From contig JACATO010000065.1 of assembly GCA_018389105.1 (NCBI GenBank), positions 887,001 through 951,000 of the forward strand: a stretch of DNA of 64,000 bases. Reading direction: 5' to 3'. Below, one piece after another: positions 25,429 through 35,204 of the stretch; positions within the stretch are counted from its first letter, which is position 1; the number at the start of each line of letters is the position of its first letter. The notes below the pieces were generated by a model. That model was not told the DNA's origin, ran no database searches, and saw only the letters and a list, made by a program, of their open reading frames with translations. Both the position numbers and the translations under genes were made by a program. The stretch comes from Nautilus pompilius (Eukaryota > Mollusca > Cephalopoda > Nautilida > Nautilidae).

Positions 25429-27830
25429 CTAGATTTAAAGAAATGCATACATTATTAGGATATTAAAGAAACGTTGAAAACAAGTATACTAAATATCCTT
25501 GTTCACTGTAACACTGATCTATGAGCAAATCTCAGAATAAACAAATGAAAATTAGCAGAAACAAACATTAGAAACTAAGTTCCCTTCAGCACTGTGCAGA
25601 TGTATGTGGCACATTTGTGTGACGTACTAGTATTCTTCAAAAGGCACTAAATATTTTTGTGTTGAGTTAATTTTGTAATTTTTTTTAAACATTTGGCTGT
25701 TTAATTTCTGAGACTGGATGTAGGTTGACTGATTGTGGTAGCTAATCTGTTGGCAAGTGAATGATAATCTGTTAAGTGAAAGATACAACTATAGACCACT
25801 GTCTAAACAAAAGTAAGCTCATCCTTGACATAGGGCAGTATCCTGTAATTACAAAAAAAGCCCAATGAAAGGATGCTGCTGGTGGTGGTTAGGAGACCAA
25901 AAAAAACAAGAGAAACTTAGTACTAGTGGCTGATGGTCTAAGTGTCAGGACACTAGCCACATGTTCTGATTTCAAACTTGTTTTTAAATATCTGAAAGTG
26001 CTTTGGATGGACAATTTCTTTCCTTAAATTTGCATAGTTTGTTTTTTTTTTTTCTTTTTTCCAACTCTAAAATAAAAGAGGATCCCATTTTTGTGGTATT
26101 TTGTTACCTTGTACCCGAGTTGGTTTTCCCAAAGTTGACAATGAACTTAAAGGGACAGTTGTTAAAGCGTCAATAATTCTTAATTAAGCCTACAGCAGGG
26201 CTATAATCAACATCTTGTGCTTTGACCTTAGCAACCCTATAGTTTGAAATATTAATGTGCTTTTAAAGAAAAAAAAAAACTTTTGTATGGTTTTCTACCA
26301 CCTTTTAGTTTTTGTCAGATTCTGTTCCACTTAACATTTTTCTAAACACTTAATGTCTAGAACTGATATCTTCATGCACTGCTTGGCAGGGGAGGTAACC
26401 GTGTTAAAAATTTCTCATTCTCGGGATTTCGAAAAATAGAATGTTTCCAACCCTTAGGTCCTCACAGATAAGAGTACCCGACAAGTGTGATGTATATCTA
26501 GATCCATAAGCATTTATTGTTGTTGTTGTTGTTTTGTGTTGTTACATTGGATATGGCTTTAATTCATTTAGGATTTGTACTAGGGATGTACGTTCAAATG
26601 AAACCCGGCCGGATGCCCATTTACGGCGACAGTATTTCAGCCGGGTCTCATTTGAACGAATTCACAGCAGACAGTACAGTGGCTTTAAAAAGAAAGAGTA
26701 CACTTTTCAAACTTGTTACACTGCTGACACTTACCCTGCAGTATTTCTGACTAGGCTTGCACGCCAAGCGCCTGGCCCTGGTGGGTGCCTTGTTACAGTT
26801 GTCCTGGAACGTCTTCGTGTAGCAGGAAAAGCAGGTCAGGATGGTGGTGTTCGAGTTGGAACCTGGAAGGAAACAGCTTGGTCAGGTGCGCGATCGGGAA
26901 CCTGTTAGGAAACCCGGGCTTAGCGCTAAAGACAACAGTCCACGGGGCTACGGGCTGTTATCCCGTGGGAAAAAATCCAGGTTAACGCTTAGCTTCACCG
27001 AGAGAGTCGACCGAATCTAGACGCCCGGTGGATTCTCTCGTCAGTGAGAACGGTGACTTCCTCGGGCTCCAGACACGTGGCGAGGCCGGCCCCATCCTTG
27101 TATGCCGATGTTTCTCTCTGCAGGTAAGCGATGCGGCGAAGATGGCAGACGGCTGGAAGCGAATTAACGGCGACATGTCTGACCGAGTCCCGATGAAGGA
27201 TTACGGACGGGTCGTGTTAGCCCCGGCCCTGGTCGATTTAAATATGTAAATGTCGCGGGCTTAGCAGATACGTCCAGGACGTTTCCGGGTCTCTCTGGCG
27301 CTTGGAAAATCTCCGAATGATTAACCCTTTGCAGTAGCCAGTACTCGCGTGTACTAACCCAACATCCCCCGGTTACAGAGGGTCTGCAGTGAATAAATCA
27401 GATAAAATCGTTGTGATGGAGAAAACAAGCAGGCGGGGCCCCGCCAGCCCCATGATAACCAAACAAATCTCGTATTTCTCCGTAACTCCGCCAAAAAAAA
27501 AGGGGGGGAGAAAACCGCGCGCTCTTGAAATACGAGCCCCCGCGGGGTTATTTTTCTGAAGCCCAAATGGCCAGAGCTGATCCAGTTCTCCCCCGTGATA
27601 CTGCGGTATCCCGTTTATTACCAAATCCCTTTTTCTGTTGATGGATCTCTTCACCAGGATCAAGAGAACCGCAGTCTGTCGATTAGATCTCCTGGGTCAT
27701 CCGCAGCCTAATCTACCTCGCCCCCTCCCACGCACGCACACACACACACACACAGATGGAAGACAGCCTCCTTACCTCCCGCAGCTGCCAGCGGAAACAG
27801 GAGCGAACAGAGTATCAGCGCGTATTTCAT
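25204..27830 (-). CDS. Ly6/uPAR three-finger, probably GPI-anchored surface protein
   Basis: Three exons on the minus strand: 27776-27830 (signal peptide), 26735-26862, 25204-25428 with TGA. Junctions are GT-AG and phases agree (1, then 0), giving 135 residues. Residues 1-18 (MKYALILCSLLFPLAAAG) form a signal peptide. The mature part has the three-finger hallmark: LTCFSC near the start, CC at 101-102 and a closing LCN at 106-108. Cysteines fall at 29, 32, 41, 53, 60, 78, 82, 86, 98, 101, 102 and 107, two more than the ten-Cys plan. N23 is in an NTT sequon. A hydrophobic C-terminus (about 116-134) after a small-residue stretch (NAASS) suggests GPI attachment, though an Arg interrupts it. The three-exon layout is usual for Ly6 genes. 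Ligand and tissue are unknown. Confidence 0.85.
26577..26660. mobile_element. Foldback MITE family B copy in Ly6-like intron 2
   Basis: Arms GTTCAAATGAAACCCGGC and, inverted, GCCGGGTCTCATTTGAAC flank a short loop; TA precedes the left GGGATG. It lies about 75 bp past the exon 2 donor. It is the best preserved copy of the family here. Confidence 0.65.
26735..26862 (-). CDS. Ly6-like gene exon 2: first cysteine loop
   Basis: Acceptor ctgtttccttccag, donor gtaagt, 128 bases, entering at phase 1 and ending at phase 0. Encodes TCFSCYTKTFQDNC and further cysteines at residues 53 and 60. GC-rich codon use matches the surrounding block. Confidence 0.85.
27776..27830 (-). CDS. Ly6-like gene exon 1: signal peptide
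   Basis: ATG at 27830-27828 opens an 18-codon hydrophobic leader, followed by donor gtaagg. End phase is 1. The start is chosen because it is the first ATG of the leader and lies within the CpG-rich block. Confidence 0.85.
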
Positions 27831-28190
27831 CTCGGGGTGGACATCGATCGGTCACCGGGGAACAGCAGTCGGCTTCCTTCGCTCCGACGAGACGTTCGCG
27901 AAACAAATGATGGGAGAGACGGCAGACCCCGGCCGTCGTCTTGGCAACGAAGTGTTGTCGCTTTTAAAAAAAGAAATAATAAATAAGAAGAGATTTTTTT
28001 TTTTCCCCGTCTTTAATGCTTCCTCTTTCTCATCCGGGTAACGATGGTCGGGTCGTTTTGGCGAGTGGTCCGCTTCCGGCAGAGCTCGGGGTTAATTAGG
28101 GCCCTTCGGTGTATTTTAGGAGGAGAAATCCCGCATTTTTTTTTTTTTTTTAGAAATTGGACATTCGAGTCGAGTCGGTGATGGCCGCCG

Positions 28191-28204
28191 GTTCGTGCAC
28201 GAAC
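28191..28204. promoter_or_regulatory. 14-bp perfect palindrome GTTCGTGCACGAAC
   Basis: Exact dyad inside the CpG-rich block, about 360 bp upstream of the Ly6-like ATG. It could be a homodimer binding site; no factor is assigned. Confidence 0.4.
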
Positions 28205-28846
28205 CCCTGGCAGTGCTCTCACCCCTTGTTTCAGCCGGATTTACTCTGCTGCAAAAGGTGCAGCCGCACAGGGGCCTGGTGGGATACAGCTGTAGCCCAG
28301 TTCGGTACGGGCGTCTACAGGGTTGCGTAGACAACTTTTACATACATCCTTCAAAAGCAAACTGTTCGCGTGCGCTTTCAGAGGGTTAAAATTGGTTGGC
28401 GGGTTCGTTATGGCGCGGTATTGGGAGGGCCGCTTGGTTTCGGAGCCCTACAGCGATACCTCAAATAAGAGCCCTTGCCCCGACAGTACCTCCTCCTTCA
28501 CCCTGTGACCTGTTTATCACCTGACGGCCGAGGTTTTGCCAAAATTTTCCCGCCACGCCAGACCTCTCACCTGCTGCTGCTCATCTCTCGCTAGGCGGCG
28601 TCATTCAGGGGCCGGAAACCCCTCCGTGCTGGGTGCACCTCTGGCTGCTGAACCATCGCACCCTAACCCCCCCCCCCCGAGCTGAAAAGTGGGCGAAACT
28701 GAGACCGGACGAACAGTTTCGTTCCTTTCGTGGAAAGGGGATTATAGCGCTTGGTTCGCCATTACAAAGGTTTTGGAAGTAATCCCACTTCCAGCGAAAG
28801 CCTTTCTTCTACACCACACCCACTGCCATATGCCCCCCCGATTTGG

Positions 28847-28871
28847 TGACGTCATCGCACAAACTCACGTG
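28847..28871. promoter_or_regulatory. CRE (TGACGTCA) and E-box (CACGTG) pair
   Basis: Full CREB/ATF palindrome at 28847-28854 and canonical E-box at 28866-28871, 11 bp apart, at the outer edge of the CpG-rich block about 1 kb upstream of the Ly6-like start codon. Binding is inference from motif only. Confidence 0.4.
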
Positions 28872-28904
28872 ATGTAAGCGTCACACACGCCATTACGGTT
28901 TTAA

Positions 28905-29480
28905 AACGTCATAAGGGGGAGACAAGAGAGTTGCCAAGTTCATTGGAAACTATCATATATAAATATAAATGTGTGTAATTCAAACAAATATTAGCATAAC
29001 TGTTTCTGTGAAGTCAAAAAAAAAGGTTAATTCTCAATAATGTTTTGGAATTGATGTCTCAGCAAGTAGGGATTGAACATTTAGTTCAGTACGTGCAAGA
29101 AGATGCAATCCCCATCAGGGCTTGTGCAAGGGTTATTCTAGGAAAACAAATGGCCATCATCATACTGTCGTCCCTACCATCAACGTTTTCTCTTCTGATA
29201 TACCCAGCCATGCTGGAGTTTTAGGTTTTCTCTTTCTCTCTCTAAACGATTAGTGCATCTGATGCCAGGTTGAGTTAGTTGTAATTATGACCCACAGAAT
29301 TAGTAACTGTACATAGCTAAAAATATTCCATTATTTTCCACATACTCAAGACCCCTAATTAGTATGAAAGCTGCAGTAAATTATGTGTGTTGTTGTAAAC
29401 TATGGAAACATGCACAGGTTATCCACAAACAATGAGTGATTGTAAATGAGAAATATATGCAATAAATAAAACTACATTAT
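28905..29480. other. AT-rich spacer, nothing recognised
   Basis: No coding signal, repeat family or RNA gene seen between the CpG-rich block and the Tc1 relic. Confidence 0.5.
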
Positions 29481-29499
29481 TAGAGATAATATTTAATAA

Positions 29500-30590
29500 A
29501 CAAAATGTATACTGTGTACAGCGCATTAGTATTTGGTATGCGGGCCCTTAGTTTTATATAAAGTATGACGCTGTTTTCATGCTCCCATACAGGTTATCAA
29601 AGCATAACTGTGGAATGTTGTCCCAAATATCCTATAGCACTTTCCACAATTTATTCAAGATGTTTGGTTGCTGTATGACTTTCTCAGTAGCTATATAACT
29701 CTACACAGCCTCACTGATGTTCATACCAAGACATTATGCAGGCCAAGGCATCTTTGTGAGTGTTCCATCAGCCTCTTTACATTCTAGATAGATTATGACC
29801 ACATTGTTTGTATGCTTGGAGTTATTGTCATGCTGGAAAATGAATTCCTACCCAATTAGGTATCTTCCTGGGGTTGATGGCATGATGGATGAAAACTTGC
29901 CTGTACTTGTCAGCAGAAAGTATTATACCTTTGGGGTTTTTTTTCAAACCATTAACATTTTTGGCTGATATGCAGCCACACAAATGTATCGATCCAACCA
30001 AATACTTCACTGTAGGTGTTGTACAGTGACTGTTATTCTGCTTCCTGGTCCGCTTTCAAACAAAATGCCACTGAATATTGCCAAACAGTTCAAATTTGGA
30101 TTCATCTGTAATGAGCAGCTTCTTCCATGTTCAGTCTTCCCACTCCATCTCTGCTGCCCATCTGAGCCTTTCTGTTTGGTTTTTTCTTCCCAGCAAAGGA
30201 TAACAGGCAGTTGAGGCCACTTCAAGCTAATGTGTATCTTGATGTTCTTGAAGAAATGTTTGTCTGTACTTGCAGCCAGGTCATTTGCAAGAGCCCTACT
30301 AACTGGTCATCTGTCATGCAGAGAACATATCCTAAGGTACTTCACATCGATTTTCAAGAATTTGAAATCTCTTCTTCAACTGCATCTATTATCAACAGTA
30401 CCAGTTTCACGTATCCTTCTAAGAGTTTTACATATGGCCCCTGAAACGTGATGTTGAGCTGCAATCTGCTGCATGGAGCAGCCTTCACTGGCGAAGACTT
30501 TGATTTCTATAGCTGGTTGAGTGATATTAGGAGCCATAGTGTTTGACATGTCTCATCAAGGAGGCAAGAACTGAGCTTGCACTATCAGTA
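29500..30590 (-). mobile_element. Tc1-like DNA transposon relic, nearly full coding length
   Basis: On the minus strand, from an ATG at about 30551, the order is a helix-turn-helix start (GCSMQQIAAQHHVSGAICKT, then RRIRETG), LLITDESKFELFG (first catalytic Asp), VGSIHLCGCIS, FQHDNNSKHT (second Asp), LECKEADGTLTKMPWPA, AVWSYIATEKV and GPAYQI near the end. These are Tc1 transposase blocks in correct order. Stop codons and frame changes interrupt it repeatedly, so it is inactive. Terminal inverted repeats were not resolved. Confidence 0.85.
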
Positions 30591-30944
30591 TGGGGAACCA
30601 TCATCTTAGCTACTTAGCCTCTCCACTTCTCATCTAAATAAAAGTAAATATATTCTCCTAGTTAAATTTTGTAGTAAAAAATTTTAAAAAAGAAAGTTAT
30701 ACCATTTCCCCCTGCATCTCTTTAATTCTAAAAAAGAACTTTTCACCATAGCCTATCAGTCTGTCTAAAAATCTGTCACACAAGACTACATTTACTTTCT
30801 CTTCACAATAACAGAAAGAACAAACAATCAGCTTTCCTGTTTTCTCTCAGGCTGGCTGAGTCTCTTTCTGACCAATTTTATTTCAAAGACAGCCAAATTG
30901 TCTTTTAAGATCACTACCACAGTATGTATGTATCTATATCTACT

Positions 30945-31026
30945 AGGGACTTCAAATGAAACCCAGCTGATATAGATAGCTTTGCTGTAATGGGAACCAG
31001 TCAGGTTCCCTTTGAATGTCCCTCCA
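30945..31026. mobile_element. Foldback MITE family B copy
   Basis: TA then GGGACTTCAAATGAAACCC; inverted right arm GGTTCCCTTTGAATGTCCC. About 80 bp in all. Confidence 0.65.
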
Positions 31027-31029
31027 ACA

Positions 31030-32847
31030 TTTTGCATCATGGTGAGTGATATACTTAATCCATAACAAAATCAAGTAAGAATTTGCAAAATGAAGTTTTT
31101 ATTCATATTGACAATATCCAGAACAGTACTCTATATTTGTTATATACAAATGTCTCTTTGAGAATGTACACAGACATGGAACAATTCCTATAAACTACGC
31201 TTCTTGTAAAATCAAGAAAAGAATCCGCACTAATATTCTTTCTTTCTTCCATTTAACCCATTGACCTCTGGTGCTGCCTTTATGCATCACCATTTATATT
31301 GTTTACTCCCAACCATTGCTTAAGTGCGCACTAGTTCACCATGTTGGATTTGTCGAATGACATATAAAAGCATTATTCATTTGATTAAGAAAATCAGTTA
31401 CAATGGATATGATTGGTTTTTATTTTTATAACTATGTCATATGATCAGGGGGTCAATGAGTTGATGACAGTAATGGCATACTAGGATATATATGCAATAT
31501 AATTTCAAAAGTGAAATTATCCAAAACCCTGTAATTTTTTTTTTTTTTTTTTTTTGTATTTTCAGTAGCAGTAAAGAAATATTATTTATATGCAAATGTA
31601 TTTACTATAAACATCTTTAACAAAGGATGCTTATTGCTAAAGTAACCATTAGAGGAAACTGACTGATATTTGGTGCAGAGAGGAAGAAAGAATTAAATAG
31701 AAATTAAGAATTTACATCTAAAAGGAACAAGTAAACAAACCCGCTTAAGTTGTACTGATTTATCCATTCTGTTTAATTCCATCTATAAAGTTGTAACTGA
31801 AGGACCATCTATGACAAATATTAATTGCTTAATTATTATTAAAGAGCTTGCAGACATTGAATACCCAGCCTGTTGGTTAAATAAAACTATCTGGAACAGC
31901 CTTTAGTAAAATATGGATTATCTGTGATTTCCCTACCTATGTTGATGAGCAGACAGGCTGGTGTAATGAGTCCCGAATCTCTTCATTCACTCTGCTTTTG
32001 TTGTTGTCATGCTTCTCAAGTTCCCCCACAGAGATGACAAAGGCAGTCAGCCTTGAGCTAGATGTTGTTTGCCTGGCTAAAGTGAAGAGAGATCAGTCAC
32101 TAGTAGTGATTATAGAAGTTGACAGTGCATCCAATTTTCATTTAAAGAAAGAAGCAGAAAACAAGCAAAACTCTTTAGCATAACTGAATTTAAAAAGGAA
32201 AATTGTATAATTTCCAAAATTCTATAAATAATATTAAAATAAAATCTGCTATATATCGGTACAATGTAAAAAAAAAATGTTTTTGTATGGTAATATTTAA
32301 GGTAAAAAATTTCAGTGTTGCGCACTATAAGATTCATTTGGGAAGTGTTGTGTAGGGGGGCCTGATTGAATCCTGGTCGATGTTGCCTTGGTTTGGTGTA
32401 TTACCCCCCCCCTGGTATGTCTCCACCAGCTGGCTAAAGGACTTCTTGTGGCAAGAAATTGGGTTCCAACAGACATAATGTCGAGGCTGTGGTTAGTGTT
32501 TTGAGAACTTTTTATTTTAAGGGTCTGTCAATGTAAAATTGCATCATGGTCATTTATTTTAAGACTGATATTTAGTACTGTAAATATTTCAAAAGGTTCA
32601 CAATATATCAATCTGAAAGTTGGAAGGCATTGATAACAGCGTGAGAAATAACAGAGGTAACCTGATTTAATTGCTTTCTGTGGGCAGTATCTAAGATCTA
32701 CATATAATCAAGGTAATATTGATGGAATAACTCTACTGACTTGATTGATACCACAGTGATTTACTTTAATTAAAATGGGATGATGCAAAAGCTTCATTTG
32801 TAAAATTTAATTGCAAGAATGGACCTTTTAGAAGAAAGCAACTTTGG
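31030..32847. other. Intergenic, mostly unassigned
   Basis: AT-rich DNA between the Ly6-like gene and the formin 3' end. A poly(T) run lies at about 31537-31555. A weak SINE-like piece (TTGAATCCTGG, then GGTATGTCTCCACC) is at about 32335-32490. No gene is recognised. Confidence 0.45.
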
Positions 32848-32915
32848 AGTAGAGACCCCCAGACTATGACTTGGATTATAGGCTCATCTATACATTTAAT
32901 TAGGGGATTACTGCC
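32848..32915. mobile_element. Partial foldback MITE family A copy
   Basis: Right arm TTATAGGCTCATCTATACAT then TTAATTAGGGGATTACTG, with a short GAGACCCCC left end beside TA. Most of the left arm is missing. Confidence 0.5.
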
Positions 32916-33371
32916 TGTCCCTGGAGAGGGTTTCCCTAAGTCGGCATAAATAAGACTTGAAGCAATAAGCCTGTGTTTAAATATATATACTACTGCATTT
33001 TTACTGCTAACAGCTTTTATCTGGCCTGAAGAGTTTGGCCTCAAAGATTTTTCCAGAAGCTGAACTTCTAAAATAAGAATATGAACATACTAATAACAAT
33101 AAAATAATAAGGGCTCCCCTGTAGTATGACAGAGGGTCATGACTTGTGATTAATTGCATTTGGAAGATAAAAAAAAATATTATTATTCATTTCAAACTAT
33201 GAAAAGAAAGAATTAGGCTGGACATCTCCCATCAGCAGTAACTGAACTAACATCAGGGTTTAGTTATCAGAAGGGAAGGAAAAAACACCACCACAAACTC
33301 CAGTAATGACAACAAGAACTTTTATATTTTGAATCAGAGGCTCATTAGCTAATTTAGTTCCCGTTAATAAG

Positions 33372-34095
33372 GTGAAGATAAACGTACAAATTCACCCTCT
33401 GCATTCTGCAAGTAGCATTGCCAGCAATTTTGCGTTGTTCTCGAACTGCGATTTAGCTTTTGTTCCAAATACCGAACCAGGAAGGAGGTTCCACCATTAC
33501 ACCCAACAGTTATCCAACATCCTGGTCTACCATCCAGCGGGACAACGTAAGGTTGGCCATTTTTGCATCATAATATGGGAGGCTTTACAGCAACCAGCAA
33601 TGAGGTATTCTTTCAAAACCTTGCACAATATTCTAGCAAAGTTTAAGGAAGACGGTGCCAGCAACCCAAAAAATAAGAACGCTGTTTGGATTAACCCCCT
33701 ACCTACAGCAACCACCTAGAGAATTGGTCATTTGCAACAACCTGACAGGACCGTACATGAAGATGGTTTTAGAACTGTTTCGCAACCCGAAGTTTAACAG
33801 CAAGAAAAACATGGAGCAGATACTACCACCACATTGTAAGGAATACACCAAACTGGATCGTGTTGCTGGAGGATGCCGCCATGGCGACCAAAATTAACCT
33901 GTGAAGATGTTTACAAGTGGCAGACAGCAACAAGGTGGAAAGTTTGGGCATAGTAGCGTTGTACAGCAGAAGAGGGTGGGGGGTAAATTGCAGTCCAAAG
34001 AAATGGAACAGGTTCGTTATGTGGTCAAACAAAAGTGGTACCTTGTATTACTAGTTTTTAATATAGATAAGGCAATACATTTGAAAGCAGGATAA
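33372..34095 (+). other. Unidentified coding-like island
   Basis: A 115-codon open frame (33372-33719) followed by overlapping open frames to 34095, with more mixed base composition than the surroundings. It could be a broken gene copy or transposon piece; I do not recognise any motif. No splice-site pattern joins it to the neighbouring genes. Confidence 0.25.
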
Positions 34096-34385
34096 GTGTT
34101 CAAACCAGTCTACCAGGCACTGGAGCGTAGTTGTATTTGCTCATCTGGTCAGCAGGAAAATTTGGACTTTCCTCAACCAAATAGTTTCAAACCTCTTGGC
34201 TGGTTTTAAATATTTTTGATCCAGGGTTTGTTTTAACAGTTTGAGCTTGACATTTACCATGTCATTAAGTACAAATTAACATTTTTTGTGGAGCATATAT
34301 TTTTGTATTTGTATGATACCTAAACCCCCCCTTTTTTTTTTATACTGAGAAGATGCACTACAAAATAAGGCAGAACTGAGGTTGT

Positions 34386-34440
34386 GGGGTTCAGATGGAA
34401 CCTGGCCAGATACCATTAGGGCAATGCTCTATTTGGCCAC
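34386..34440. mobile_element. Partial foldback MITE family B copy
   Basis: Left arm only: GTTCAGATGGAACCTGGCCA then GATACCATTAGGG. Lies about 150 bases past the formin stop. Confidence 0.45.
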
Positions 34441-34589
34441 CAATTAGCAACTTGCCCTTTGTAAATTCAGCTTACTCTTTAACACTGCCTTGTGGCTCTA
34501 TGGTTATGAATATACACAGAGAAAAAGGAATGCGGTTATTGTCCAAATGCTAAAACATTGTTTTTGAGGAGGAAAAGTTTCATAACTTT

Positions 34590-35204
34590 TCAAAAATTTG
34601 TAACTCCCTCTGACAGTTGCGATCCTCCGTAGTTTTCACATGAGTCAAAATCGCTCAGTGACAGCTCACTGTCAACTACCAAATGGGAACAGCAAGGGGC
34701 TGACTTTGGCAAAACACTGTCGACTTTGTCAACCACAGGCTTGCTGGTTTCCACTGGTACAGCCCCATTCTTGTTCTCACAACGACCTGCAGAAAACATC
34801 TTCAGCCTTTCTGCAGATATTTTTCTCCGCTCAGTGTTGCCTTGCATGCTGAATGGGTTTTGAGTGATCATAGTGCTTGCCAGTTGTCCTTGCAGCTTTT
34901 CAGCCCTGACCAACCCCTGTTTATCCTTGTCATGCCACTGTTTGAAGAGGGGCTGGTTGCTGGTGATGCTATCGTCGTGTTCTAAGACACGGTGTGTGTT
35001 ACAATTGGAGATGACTTTGTTTTTCTGCTGAAACCATTCCTCTTTTACACCCTCATCATTCAGTTGCTTCTCATGTTCAGTCGGTAGCCCATTAACTGTG
35101 ATGATTTCTTTATCAGAATTCAAAAAAACCTGCCCTTTTCTCAGAACCTGTCCCGCAGGGATTTTCACAAGCACCTGTTTAGTTATCTTTTTGTCTACTG
35201 CACT
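34590..35204 (-). CDS. Formin last exon: long novel C-terminal tail
   Basis: A 204-residue tail after FH2, opening with SAVDKKITKQVLVKIPAGQV and rich in polar residues. I see no diaphanous autoregulatory motif (hydrophobic MDxLLxxL plus basic patch). The extreme C-terminus is EGVTNF, which fits a class I PDZ ligand (T-x-F). Acceptor tttgtttcag precedes it; TGA/TAA-type stop follows directly at 34590. Confidence 0.85.
   Translation of the reverse strand, partial: SAVDKKITKQVLVKIPAGQVLRKGQVFLNSDKEIITVNGLPTEHEKQLNDEGVKEEWFQQKNKVISNCNTHRVLEHDDSITSNQPLFKQWHDKDKQGLVRAEKLQGQLASTMITQNPFSMQGNTERRKISAERLKMFSAGRCENKNGAVPVETSKPVVDKVDSVLPKSAPCCSHLVVDSELSLSDFDSCENYGGSQLSEGVTNF

Larger units (their letters stand above)
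26760..28900. promoter_or_regulatory. CpG-rich island; probable promoter of the Ly6-like gene
   Basis: This block is rich in CG dinucleotides and G+C while the DNA on both sides is AT-rich. It contains exons 1 and 2 of the Ly6-like gene and about 1 kb upstream. Sites read directly: CRE TGACGTCA (28847-28854), E-box CACGTG (28866-28871), an E2F-like TTTTCCCGCC (28545-28554) and a 14-bp perfect palindrome (28191-28204). No TATA box is obvious. A second, plus-strand transcript start cannot be excluded. Confidence 0.55.

Noticed and set aside
27139-27249. Plus-strand MADGWKRING open frame beginning at an AAGATGG context
   Set aside because: No homology recognised, no donor joins it to further exons, and it is antisense to the Ly6-like intron. 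A plus-strand transcript cannot be excluded but is unsupported.
27354-27663. Two overlapping minus-strand open frames in the CpG-rich block
   Set aside because: They lie in intron 1 of the Ly6-like gene and have no splice logic or motif; GC-rich DNA has few stops by chance.
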